A DNA stretch of 64,000 bases from Helicobacter_D ganmani. GTDB taxonomy: Bacteria; Campylobacterota; Campylobacteria; Campylobacterales; Helicobacteraceae. Location: NCBI RefSeq assembly GCF_965138225.1, contig NZ_CBCSAX010000003.1; one strand, given 5' to 3'. Under the pieces are notes generated by a model. The model worked only from the letters and a program-made list of their open reading frames with translations. It searched no databases and was not told where the DNA came from. Positions 54,525 through 63,448 of the stretch are shown here, in pieces. The translations under genes and the position numbers were made by a program. Position 1 is the first letter of the stretch, and each line of letters starts with the position of its first letter.

Positions 54525-55954
54525 ATGCACTATTATATTTATCCTAAGAATTGGGATGGAGAGGATATAGCTTTTAATTTATCGCAATTTGATACAGAAA
54601 GTACTTATCATTTCATTGATGATAAAGAGGAAATGCTTTCGCTCAAAAGCCAAGCAGAGAAAATTAAACAAGATAAGCAAAGTTTTGTTTTGATTGCTTC
54701 TAAATATCGTTATTTTGATTTGGTGGAAAATTTGAAATATTATGGAATTTCTAATTATGCAGATGGATTAAAATTTTGCGCGGCACAACTTCGTGATTAT
54801 TATTTACCTAAAATTACGCAAAGGGATGCATATGGTTGTAGTGTAGGGCTGCTTGTAACGCAACTTCCCCATTCAGAACATAGCAGGGCGATTATAGAGA
54901 ATCTCCAAGCGCAGAAAATCTGCATTATCTTTCTTGTTACAGACCAAAAGAATTTCACAAAATATCAAGAGAGTTATCCTAAGGAATTTTGTTTATTGGC
55001 GCGCTGTGATTTGTTGGAATATATAGATTTTATTTCCGTAGCACACGCTACAACGCATTATTGTAAGTTTCACTCTAATGTAATTTCTATCTTGAATCCT
55101 CAAGGATTGCTAGACCCTGTGCAAAATTATTTTTATTTTAACCGCGAACGCGTGGATTTGCTTATAGGTTCGCGTGTAAATTTTGATTATATTTTTTGCC
55201 ACACAAAAGAAATGTTGGAATTTTATCAAAGTAAATTTAGCGATTCTATGGAATCTCTGTGTCATTCTCTCAAGTTGATTCCATCTGGGTATCCAAGTTT
55301 AGATTCCTATTTAGATGCAACATATTGCCACAAGACAACCAATACAATTCTGCTAGCCTTTACAATTAGCAATCTTGATGAGACGGGGCTAAAAGATGAA
55401 TGTGGAATCTCTTTTGAAATTCTTTGTGAGCTTGTGCAGTCTCTTTTGGATAAGAAATACAAAGTTGTCCTAAGACCACATCCTGAAAAATGTAAGGCGG
55501 TTTTTATGGACGAACTTGCAAAAAAGTTTGAAAATGTTGGCGGCGGGGGGGGGGCTTATTTGTGGTAGATAGAAACCCAAGAATGTCCAAAGAGATTATG
55601 GAGGAAGCTTTTGTTATCATCGGGCACGGCAGCAGCGTAGTGCAAACTTTCCCATTAGTAACTTTTAAACCCGCGATTCTTTTTATTCCGGACAAAGAAT
55701 TTTTTGTGCGCAATGATTTGGATTCCAAATTTGTCGCAAATCAAAAAACGCATATTTTAACTCACAGCGTCCAAGAGGTTTTGGAGGTTTGTGATAGCAT
55801 CAAACGCAATCCAAAATCTTATCAGGCAGATATTAAAAATTATAGAGCAGAGCATATCTATAATCTAGGGAATTCTGGAGAATTTATTGCGAGCTTTATT
55901 AAGAAGTTAATCTTAAAAGTTCAAAAGAATAGAGAATATTTAAAGGAGAAATAA
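54525..55954 (+). pseudogene. TagF-like phosphotransferase, split by a poly-G tract (OFF phase)
   Basis: ATG 54525 (MHYYIYPKNWDGEDI) follows AGGAGG. The first frame runs to 55568 and contains VVLRPHPEKCK, the catalytic-His region. The second frame (55562-55954) holds AFVIIGHGSSVVQTFPLVTF, the donor site. G11 or G8 would join them as ENV-GGG-LFVVDRNPRMSK and give about 476 residues. The N-terminus resembles the gene at 51017, so the two are paralogues. The present state separates the two halves of the active site and should be inactive. Confidence 0.72.
55545..55554 (+). repeat. Poly-G tract (G10), phase switch of the TagF-like gene
   Basis: Ten Gs after GGCGGC; 11 or 8 restores the full-length frame. 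Confidence 0.9.
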
Positions 55955-55956
55955 AG

Positions 55957-56334
55957 GTGTCAGAAGTTGTAAATTACGATAAACTAGAGATTTATTTTGA
56001 TAAAGATTTTTTACTCTATAAAGAGTTGGAAAACTTGCGAGAAATCAATCAGAGAAATTTTATCATATTGGATAGATTGTGCAAAAAAATTGATGTTGCT
56101 AAAAGGGTATTAAAAATTTATGATAAAAATTTTTTGACTAAAAAAGAATCGCAAGAGGAATTATCTGAAAGAGAATATATTAAGCTAGGTGAGATTCTGT
56201 TAATATGGGCGCAAGAGAAAAAGGATTGGAAGTTTTTAAACTCCGTCTTTAAGCTTGGTGATTTGCTATTTAGTCGCGGGGGGGGGGAGCAATTATCGCT
56301 AAAGGCTGAAAAGGTTTTGGAGGAGTGGAAATGA
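55957..56334 (+). CDS. Small helical protein of unknown function, poly-G in frame
   Basis: 125 residues from GTG 55957, with AAGGAG before it. It is highly charged and predicted helical, with no recognised domain. The poly-G (G10, 56278-56287) is read as GGG in frame, and the stop overlaps the next gene's ATG (ATGA). So the assembled length looks like the ON state, with coupled translation. Either other length ends it within a few codons and breaks the coupling. This would make it a phase switch for the formyltransferase downstream. Confidence 0.55.
   Translation: MSEVVNYDKLEIYFDKDFLLYKELENLREINQRNFIILDRLCKKIDVAKRVLKIYDKNFLTKKESQEELSEREYIKLGEILLIWAQEKKDWKFLNSVFKLGDLLFSRGGGEQLSLKAEKVLEEWK
56278..56287 (+). 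repeat. Poly-G tract (G10), apparently ON
   Basis: Ten Gs near the 3' end of the small gene; this length keeps the ATGA overlap with the formyltransferase gene. Confidence 0.85.
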
Positions 56335-57119
56335 AAATAATCCCTTGGACAATGGTCGCTTTTGAGGAGGGCATGACTAAGGCTTATCTTGAAATGCTTT
56401 ATCGTGCTGGATATGCGTTTGAAAAGATTATTGTTTGTTTGCACCCTAGATGGTTTGGGCAATATCAGGCAATGATTCAAAAGAGGCAAAAGCACTTAGA
56501 GGAGATTGCAGACGCGATTGCCGCACATACTTCCGTGCAAATTCCTTATTTTTCTCGTTTGGATTTTTCTAAATATTGTTCTAATCTTCAAATTGTTGAT
56601 GAGTTTAAGTTTTATTCTGATGGGTTATTGAATATTTTAGATTCGCAAGAGCAATATTTTTTTAGTTATCTTGGACTTGTCCCACAAGAGTTTTTGAGAA
56701 AGGCAAAATGGCTACATATACACGGGGGACTTATGCCGCCTCTTCGTGGAAGTGCTTGTATGTATTGGGGGCTTTTATATCGGGGCAAGCCCGGATATTC
56801 TTTGTTTTGGCAAACAGAAAAAATAGACCAAGGAAAGATTTTATATCAAGACGAATCTAATGAGCCTTTACCGGATTTATCGAGCTTATCTAAAGGGATT
56901 GAAATAGAGACTTTTCGCATAGGAATGTGGTATTATGACCTTTATGTGCGCGCAAGGCTATTGGTGGATTATTTTGATGGTGGTTGCAAGGAAAAAATCT
57001 ACTCCAAAGAGCAAATAAGTGAATTTAATCACCCCGATAGAATGTTTTTTACTGAACACCCAAAAATTACTAAATTTTGTGTAACAAAGTTTTTCAATTA
57101 TAGAGGGTGGAGCGAATGA
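56331..57119 (+). CDS. Second formyltransferase-fold enzyme
   Basis: 262 residues. WLHIHGGLMPPLRGSA carries the H-x-x-x-x-P-x-x-R-G motif of formyltransferases. SLFWQTEKIDQGKILYQ has the catalytic Asp position, and PGYSLFWQ is the usual preceding strand. It probably formylates an amino sugar in the island glycan. It begins by ATGA overlap with the small gene and ends by ATGA overlap with the radical SAM gene. Confidence 0.7.
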   Translation: MKIIPWTMVAFEEGMTKAYLEMLYRAGYAFEKIIVCLHPRWFGQYQAMIQKRQKHLEEIADAIAAHTSVQIPYFSRLDFSKYCSNLQIVDEFKFYSDGLLNILDSQEQYFFSYLGLVPQEFLRKAKWLHIHGGLMPPLRGSACMYWGLLYRGKPGYSLFWQTEKIDQGKILYQDESNEPLPDLSSLSKGIEIETFRIGMWYYDLYVRARLLVDYFDGGCKEKIYSKEQISEFNHPDRMFFTEHPKITKFCVTKFFNYRGWSE

Positions 57120-58498
57120 TAATTGTTAAATTGGAGAATCCACCAACTGCTAGAGATAAAGAAATTCTATGTGAAATTACAGGAAATAAGGAAGTAGAGA
57201 TTTGCTTTATTCAAGGATTCTATCATAAAGAATTTTATTTTTTATTGCAGAGAGTTGAGCGGGGGGGNNNNNNNNNNGTATTTGATAGTTTATTAGCCTT
57301 TAATATGGATTTACAAGATTGTTCTAAAGAGACAATCAAGCAGATTTGTTTAGCAAATCAAAATTGCTATGCCCTGTTTTTTAATCCTTATGAAGCTAGA
57401 CGTGATTCCCTATTGTTTAAATTATGTGAAGCAAATTTGGAAAAATACATTATTGAATATACCTATAAAAATCATTGGATTGAAAAAGAGACAAGAAACT
57501 TGTTGCATTCTTTTGGACAAAAGATTTTTAAAACAGATTTTTTCGCAGATAGGAGATTGTATAATTTATCAGAATCTTGGGAGCTTATCAACCCCAAATT
57601 GAATAAACAAGAAAGTTTGCAACTTCACTTTCCCAAAGTGATTTATATCGGTTTGCTGAATGTTTGCAATGTGAATTGCCCGCATTGCCCTTGGTTCTCA
57701 CTTACTCATCAACAGACGCACACCAATAATTATTTTAAAATCAAGCGACAATTAGCCTCTAGTAAGGTGAATGAGATTTTGGAATATGCAAGCAAGGGGG
57801 GGAGTAAAGTTATCTTTTCTGGACCGGGAGAGCCACTTTTGGATTTTCGTTTGCTGGGATTTGTTCAAAAAGCAAGAAATCTAGGAATTAAACGGATTGA
57901 ATTAGCCACCAATGGAATTTTATTGAGTGAAAATTTCTTTAAAGATTTGTTAGAGGCAGGCGTTAGTTTTTTTGATATTTCTATTCTTTTTGCAAAAGAA
58001 GTTTATAATCAATGCTGCAAGGGATTCCTTGTGGATTATCAAAAGACTTTAAGACAATTAGCAAACATTTGCGGGGATTTGGCGTATAAAGCAAAAATAA
58101 AATTGAGTATTTGTTATGATAAGGAATTTTTAAGAGAGGCTTTGGAGTTTTTCTTGCAAATCAAAGAATACGAATTCATAGAATGTCAAATGGCTTATTA
58201 TGATACTAATGCAAAATATTGGGAGGGCGGAAAACTTAATAATACAAGACATACTTGCAGTGCGCCCTTTTCGTCTTTGTATGTTTTCCCCGATGGTTCT
58301 GTGGGATTCTGTGAATCGCAAAGAGGTTGGCTTGGGAGAAAGCAGGTTGAGAGTTTTTGCATTGGCAATATTTATTACGAGAATTTAGAACAGATTTGGC
58401 AGGGAAAATTACATCAGAAAATGCAGCAAAAACATTTAAATTTATCTTTTGACAAGATTTGTGAAATTTGTGGAAGCTGGTGGAATGAGAATTTTTAA
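57116..58498 (+). CDS. Radical SAM/SPASM-type enzyme containing an assembly gap
   Basis: About 460 residues from ATG 57116. The iron-sulfur motif CNVNCPHC (Cys184, Cys188, Cys191) follows an unrelated N-terminal region of about 170 residues. Then come SGPGEPLLDF and C-terminal cysteines in HTCSAPF and CEICGSWW. Such enzymes bind extra clusters and modify peptides or sugars. Poly-G plus ten Ns (57261-57277) interrupts the N-terminal part, so the true frame there is unknown. A G7 run at 57796-57802 is another possible slip site. The 128 bases after it carry a GTTATAAT promoter for asnB. Confidence 0.7.
   Translation: MIIVKLENPPTARDKEILCEITGNKEVEICFIQGFYHKEFYFLLQRVERGXXXXVFDSLLAFNMDLQDCSKETIKQICLANQNCYALFFNPYEARRDSLLFKLCEANLEKYIIEYTYKNHWIEKETRNLLHSFGQKIFKTDFFADRRLYNLSESWELINPKLNKQESLQLHFPKVIYIGLLNVCNVNCPHCPWFSLTHQQTHTNNYFKIKRQLASSKVNEILEYASKGGSKVIFSGPGEPLLDFRLLGFVQKARNLGIKRIELATNGILLSENFFKDLLEAGVSFFDISILFAKEVYNQCCKGFLVDYQKTLRQLANICGDLAYKAKIKLSICYDKEFLREALEFFLQIKEYEFIECQMAYYDTNAKYWEGGKLNNTRHTCSAPFSSLYVFPDGSVGFCESQRGWLGRKQVESFCIGNIYYENLEQIWQGKLHQKMQQKHLNLSFDKICEICGSWWNENF
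57261..57277 (+). repeat. Poly-G tract running into an N gap
   Basis: Seven Gs followed by ten Ns. The gap sits where a hypervariable homopolymer would defeat assembly; true length unknown. Confidence 0.75.
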
Positions 58499-58626
58499 AA
58501 GGAGAAATTATTTATCATACGAGCTTGAGGATTGATTGTCTGCAATATCCTTGGTACATAGGTGTCTTTGGACTTTTTAAGTAAAGTTGTTATAATATCA
58601 ATATTTTTAATTTACAGGGCGTAGTG

Positions 58627-60399
58627 ATGTGTGGTATTATTGGTTTTGTGGCTTTGGGAGATTTACAAGAAGTAAAAAAGAAATTTACTAATACCCTTTC
58701 TTTGCTTTCTCATAGGGGACCAGATTTTCAAGATTTTATATGCTATAAGCGGTGTTTGTTGGGGCATGCGCGCTTAAGCATTATTGACTTAGATTCGCGC
58801 TCCAACCAACCTATGGAATACCAAGATAAATATATTTTGGTTTATAATGGAGAGATTTACAACTACAAAGAATTGCGAGAAGAACTCTATTTTCAGGGAT
58901 ATAGATTCCATACACAAGGCGATGCAGAGGTGTTGCTCTGTGCTTATGACTTTTGGGGCGAGAAATGTGTGGAGCATTTCAATGGTATGTGGGCATTTGC
59001 CATTTTGGATAAAACGAAAAATAAACTTTTTTGCAGTCGGGATAGATTTGGCGAGAAGCCATTTTTTTATTATCAAGATAAAGACAAGTTTATTTTTGCC
59101 TCTGAAATCAAGGCAATTTTGCCTTTTTTAAGTAGCGCAAAAGCAAATATCCCTGCGATAATTCCTTTTATCGTGCGAGGGAATGTGGATTGTTACAAAA
59201 ATGAGACATTTTTCAAAGATATTTATCGTTTGAATCCTAGTCAAAATTTGGTTGTGGATTTAGAGAATCTTAACTTTCAAACATCGCTTTATTATGAGAT
59301 TGCTTCACAAGAGATTCGCGCGCAGAATCCAGCACAACATTTAAGAATGCTTTTAGAGGATTCTATAAGATTGCGCTTAAGAAGTGATGTTCCCATAGGA
59401 AGTTGTCTAAGTGGTGGGTTGGATAGCTCCTGTGTGAATGCACTCATCGCAAGACTTAATCCAAACAAAAATAATTTTGTCGCCATTCACGCCAAAAGCA
59501 CATTAAAAGAGAATGATGAAAGTGAGTATGCTAAAAGAGTGGCAGAATCTCTGGGCATAGAATTATGTGTTGTAGAGCCAAGCAAACAAGATTATTTAGA
59601 GAATTTAGAAGCAGTGATGTTGGCTCAAGATGAGCCTTTTGGTAGTACTTCGCTTTATATGCAATATCTTGTAATGCAAAAAGCGCGAGAATTAGGAATC
59701 AAAGTAATGTTTGATGGGCAAGGAGCTGATGAAATATTTTTAGGATATGAGCATTATTTTAAGTATATCTATAAAGAGCTACGAGAGAGGGGCAAGGACG
59801 AATGTTTTTTTCAGAATCTTAAGAAATTTAGATATTCCAATGAAGCAATATTGAGTGGGTTAGATGGCATAGAGGATTTTGAGCTAGCCTTTTCTCGTAT
59901 CTCAAAGGGGAGTAATATCCAAGCAAAATATCTTAGTAAAGAGGATTTATGCGAATTGTTTGGCTATACAAACTTTGCTGGTTTTAATAGACAAGTTATT
60001 ATGCAAACAGGTTTGCAAAGTTTATTGCGTTTTGAGGATAGGGATTCTATGGCATTTGGTGTGGAGAGTAGGTTGCCTTATTTGGATAGCAGAATCGTGG
60101 ATTTTGTGTTGAATCTCCCTGTAGAAGTGAAATTTCAAGGAGGCTATTTGAAGTATTTATTGAGAAAGGCTTGTGAAAATTTGCTACCAGCGGATATTAT
60201 TTGGCGGTATAATAAACTAGGCTTTGAATCTCCGCAAAGATATTGGTTTGATGATTTAAGAGAATCTATGAAAAATGTCATCAAGGATTCCTTGATTATT
60301 CAAGAAATTTTCATAAAACCCGATATTAGAGAGGATAATTTTCTGTGGCGGTTATTTAATATCGCTAAATGGGAAAAGTTATATAAGGTGGAGTTATGA
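58627..60399 (+). CDS. asnB: AsnB-type glutamine-dependent amidotransferase
   Basis: 590 residues. ATG 58627 gives MCGIIGF, so that Cys2 becomes the N-terminal nucleophile of the glutaminase domain; the GTG just before would spoil this. The synthetase domain has the PP-loop CLSGGLDSSCVNAL and DGQGADEIFLGYEHYF. It may simply make asparagine. Lying in a sugar operon, directly before glycosyltransferases, it could instead amidate a sugar acid. Its stop overlaps the next gene by ATGA. Confidence 0.85.
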   Translation: MCGIIGFVALGDLQEVKKKFTNTLSLLSHRGPDFQDFICYKRCLLGHARLSIIDLDSRSNQPMEYQDKYILVYNGEIYNYKELREELYFQGYRFHTQGDAEVLLCAYDFWGEKCVEHFNGMWAFAILDKTKNKLFCSRDRFGEKPFFYYQDKDKFIFASEIKAILPFLSSAKANIPAIIPFIVRGNVDCYKNETFFKDIYRLNPSQNLVVDLENLNFQTSLYYEIASQEIRAQNPAQHLRMLLEDSIRLRLRSDVPIGSCLSGGLDSSCVNALIARLNPNKNNFVAIHAKSTLKENDESEYAKRVAESLGIELCVVEPSKQDYLENLEAVMLAQDEPFGSTSLYMQYLVMQKARELGIKVMFDGQGADEIFLGYEHYFKYIYKELRERGKDECFFQNLKKFRYSNEAILSGLDGIEDFELAFSRISKGSNIQAKYLSKEDLCELFGYTNFAGFNRQVIMQTGLQSLLRFEDRDSMAFGVESRLPYLDSRIVDFVLNLPVEVKFQGGYLKYLLRKACENLLPADIIWRYNKLGFESPQRYWFDDLRESMKNVIKDSLIIQEIFIKPDIREDNFLWRLFNIAKWEKLYKVEL

Positions 60400-60824
60400 A
60401 AAAAATTTGTGTGATTGCAGAGGAGGATTTATCCACTTCGCGACAAAAACGGCTGTTGGATTTGCTCTATGGCAAGTTTATGTTAACGGGAATTGGGCTA
60501 GAGGCAGTGCCTTATAAAGATATTGAGATTCTTTCCTACCCACATGTGATAAAGAGAAATGCAGAACAAGAAGCAGAGCTAGAGAGAAATGTGGCGAAAA
60601 AAGACTATATGAAGCTTGTGAAAATCCCCAATAGAATGATTATTGAGAAGTATTTACAAGAGAGAATCTTTGATGCCATCTTTTGTAAAGATTTAGTGCT
60701 GCTCCCTTTTGTTATAGAGAATAGAAAAAATGCAAAGGTTATTATGGATTGTAGGGAATATTACCCCGGAGAGCAAGGTGATGAGCGATGGAAGCGACTT
60801 TTTGCTGGGTTTAATGACTGGCTT

Positions 60825-60945
60825 TGCCAAACCTACCTCCCCCAAGCTGATTATGTCTATTCTGTTTCGCAAGGAATCGCAGAGGAATATACCAAAAACT
60901 ATGGCATAAAATGTGATGTAATTACATCAGCAGCCTATTATTTTG
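60825..60945 (+). repeat. 121-bp direct repeat, copy 1 (copy 2 at 63880-64000)
   Basis: Exact identity with the last 121 bases of the window at an offset of 3055. Copy 1 ends at the base before the poly-C tract. Upstream of the repeat the two genes differ, so the repeat is a shared hinge between different N-terminal modules. Confidence 0.95.
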
Positions 60946-60954
60946 CCCCCCCCC
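60946..60954 (+). repeat. Poly-C tract (C9), phase switch of the GT4 gene
   Basis: Nine Cs at the domain boundary of the glycosyltransferase; 8 or 11 is in frame. Confidence 0.85.
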
Positions 60955-61143
60955 ACATTATTTGCCCATTCCAAAGAAACAGAACAAATCAAACTCATTT
61001 ATCACGGAATGGCATCACCCGAGAGAGGCATTGAAGTAATGATTGAAACAATGGATTATGTGGATTCAAGATTTACTTTGGATTTAATGCTTGTTGCAAA
61101 CTACAACCAAGAATATTTTAATAAACTTCAAGCAATGGTAGAA

Positions 61144-61217
61144 AAAAGAAAAAATGTTCGCATACTTCCCCCTGTGTCTTTTGAGGAAATTATTCCCTTT
61201 AGCGCACAATATGATAT
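61144..61217 (+). repeat. 74-bp direct repeat, copy 1 (copy 2 at 61749-61822)
   Basis: Exact match at an offset of 605 within the tandem GT C-terminal modules. Confidence 0.9.
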
Positions 61218-61399
61218 AGGATTCTATATTTTAAAACCCGCAAATTTTAATCATCTCTATGCCTTGCCTAACAAATTCTTTGAATTTATCCAAGCAAGAC
61301 TCGCTATTGCTATTAGTCCTAATCCTGAAATGGCAAGACTAACCAAGCAATATAATTTAGGAATCATCTCTAAAGACTTTAGTGCAAAAGAAATGGCAC

Positions 61400-61503
61400 A
61401 ATCCCTTAATGCACTAACTAAAGAACAAATCTTACAATATAAAGAAAATGCAAACCAAACTGCTAAGATTTTAAATGCAGAAAAAGAGGGGGAGAAATTA
61501 TTA
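61400..61503 (+). repeat. 104-bp direct repeat, copy 1 (copy 2 at 62005-62108)
   Basis: Exact match at the same 605-base offset, coding for the shared C-terminal end (LNALTKEQILQYKENANQTA). Confidence 0.9.
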
Positions 61504-61526
61504 AAGATATTAGAGGAGATAACACA

Positions 61527-62135
61527 ATGAAAATTTTAAATCAAGAGTTTGATATGACGACATTCCCAACCCATTATGTCAATCCTAATCACATTAGAAT
61601 CATTCATCACGGCTATGCTTCACCGGATAGAAAGATTGAGGGAATGATAGAAACAATGGATTATGTGGATTCCAGATTCCACCTTGATTTAATGCTCGTT
61701 CCAAATTATCAACGAGATTATTATCAAACACTCCAAGCAATGGTGGAGAAAAGAAAAAATGTTCGCATACTTCCCCCTGTGTCTTTTGAGGAAATTATTC
61801 CCTTTAGCGCACAATATGATATTGGAATCTTTTTGTGCCCTCCAACCACTTTTAATCTTGAAAAATGTTTGCCTAACAAATTCTTTGAATTTATCCAAGC
61901 AAGACTTGCCATAGCCATAGGTCCAAGTCCAGAAATGGCAAGACTTGTGCAAGAATACAATCTAGGAATCATTGCAAAAGACTTTAGCGCAAAAGAAATG
62001 GCAAAATCCCTTAATGCACTAACTAAAGAACAAATCTTACAATATAAAGAAAATGCAAACCAAACTGCTAAGATTTTAAATGCAGAAAAAGAGGGGGAGA
62101 AATTATTAGGAGTCTTGGAGGAAGTGTTGGGATAA
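61527..62135 (+). CDS. Stand-alone C-terminal GT4 module (tandem duplicate)
   Basis: 202 residues starting by ATGA overlap with the previous gene. From IRIIHHGYASPDRKIEGMIE onward it parallels the C-terminal half of the preceding glycosyltransferase, with blocks of exact DNA identity and a divergent middle (IGIFLCPPTTFNLEKCLPNK). The N-terminal acceptor half is missing, so it is unlikely to be a full enzyme alone. It may be a silent donor cassette or work with another half. The following 200 bases (62136-62336) hold a TATAAT at 62304-62309 and no gene. Confidence 0.65.
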   Translation: MKILNQEFDMTTFPTHYVNPNHIRIIHHGYASPDRKIEGMIETMDYVDSRFHLDLMLVPNYQRDYYQTLQAMVEKRKNVRILPPVSFEEIIPFSAQYDIGIFLCPPTTFNLEKCLPNKFFEFIQARLAIAIGPSPEMARLVQEYNLGIIAKDFSAKEMAKSLNALTKEQILQYKENANQTAKILNAEKEGEKLLGVLEEVLG

Positions 62136-62303
62136 TACCTAAAGCAATCAATGGAATCTTTAAAACAATCCATAATCTCACAAACAAAGATTTCATTGTT
62201 ATATTTTCTTAAAGTCTAAGTTTATAGATTGCGTCGTCATTTCATTCCTTGTAAGAACAATACAAATAGAATCCACAAAATACACTGCACAATAAAAATT
62301 CTG

Positions 62304-62309
62304 TATAAT
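62304..62309 (+). promoter_or_regulatory. -10 element (TATAAT) for the sugar amidotransferase gene
   Basis: TATAAT 28 bases before ATG 62337, with AAAGGAG (62323-62329) in between. This suggests a separate transcription start after the glycosyltransferase modules. Confidence 0.55.
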
Positions 62310-62336
62310 TGCAAATCTTTTTAAAGGAGAATAAAT

Positions 62337-63448
62337 ATGGAATATCAAGTTTGTAGTCGTTGTGTAATGGATACTACTGACCCGCAAATAACTTTTACCA
62401 CTAGTGCNGGGGGGGGGGCATTTGTAGCCATTGTATGAAGTTTGATGAAAGAACATTGCCTGCTTGGCAAAATTGCACTAGGGAGTGGTTAGATAGAAAA
62501 ATACTTGCTATCAAGAAAGCTAACAGAAACAAACCTTATGATTGTATTTTGGGTTTGAGTGGTGGAGTGGATAGTTCGTATTTGCTTCACTATATGATAA
62601 AGGAATATGATTTGAGGATTTTGGCAGTGCATATAGATGCAGGGTGGAATACACAAATAGCAAATAATAACATCAAGAAGCTTGTAAATAAGTTAGAGAT
62701 TCCTTTGCATACCATTACCATTGATTGGAATGAAATGCGGGATTTACAAGTAGCATTTTTGAAAAGCGGTGTAGCAAACTGCGATGTGCCTCAAGACCAC
62801 GCATTTTTTGGCTCACTTTATCGTTACGCTATTCAAAATGGTATTTCTTATGTATTGAATGGTTTTAACTATGCCACAGAATCTGTTTTCCCTTTTGCGT
62901 GGGCGCATAGTGCTATGGATTCTATACAATTAAGAGATATTCATAAAAAGTTTGGCAAAGAACGGCTTGTAACATTTCCTATTGTTAGTTTCTTTGATTA
63001 TTGGATTCATTATCCACATATCAAGAAAATAGAAGTGATTAACCCATTAAATTTCATTGCTTATAGCAAACAAGTAGCACTTGAAACATTAAGCAAAGAA
63101 TATGGTTGGGAGAATTATGGCAATAAGCATTGCGAATCTCTATGGACGAAGTTTTTTCAAGAGTATTTTTTACCTACAAAATTTGGTTATGATAAGAGAC
63201 GACCACATTTTTCAAGTATGATTCTAGCAGGGGATATGAGTAGAGAGGAAGCAATGAGATTGCTAGAATCTCCAGCGTATCAAGGTAATTTAGAGGAGGA
63301 TTTAGCAGTGATTTTAGAGAAATTGGACTTAAGTAGGACAGAATGGGAAGAGATTATGCAAACACCCAAGAAAAGCTACAAAGATTATGAAAATAATGAG
63401 GAATTATACCAATATAAAAAACAATATTTAGATAAGTTTTTTGAATGA
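62337..63448 (+). pseudogene. PseA/WbpG-type N-acetyl sugar amidotransferase, OFF at poly-G
   Basis: ATG 62337 (MEYQVCSRCVMDTTDP) carries the first zinc CXXC. After the tract, the other frame continues with CSHC (second CXXC) and the PP-loop GLSGGVDSSYLLHYM, through to 63448. As assembled (one N plus G10 at 62408-62418), the first frame stops after about 33 codons. One more base would give AGGGGICSHC and a full protein of about 370 residues. Relatives convert an N-acetyl group on a nonulosonate or LPS sugar to an acetamidino group (PseA in Campylobacter, WbpG in Pseudomonas). Confidence 0.8.
62408..62418 (+). repeat. Poly-G tract (N plus G10), phase switch of the sugar amidotransferase
   Basis: An ambiguous base followed by ten Gs. 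The ambiguity itself suggests mixed tract lengths in the sequenced population. Twelve or nine positions would be in frame. Confidence 0.85.

Larger units (their letters stand above)
60396..61530 (+). pseudogene. GT4-like glycosyltransferase, split by a poly-C tract (OFF phase)
   Basis: The first frame (60396-61034) encodes an N-terminal GT-B half ending ADYVYSVSQGIAEEYTKNYG. The C9 tract (60946-60954) shifts it. The C-terminal half (60943-61530) has LIYHGMASPERGIEVMIE and ALPNKFFEFIQARLAI, the donor-binding half. C8 or C11 would join them as AYYFAPPTLFAHSK. The 121 bases before the tract are identical to 63880-64000, and the C-terminal half is duplicated downstream, so the gene is built from exchangeable modules. 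Confidence 0.75.

Noticed and set aside
60943..60960. TTG start inside the poly-C for the glycosyltransferase C-terminal half
   Set aside because: It has no ribosome site and lies at the slip tract; a frameshifted single gene is the simpler reading.
62199..62456. Minus-strand frame crossing the poly-G tract at 62408
   Set aside because: It is antisense to the amidotransferase start, depends on the ambiguous base, and has no domain.
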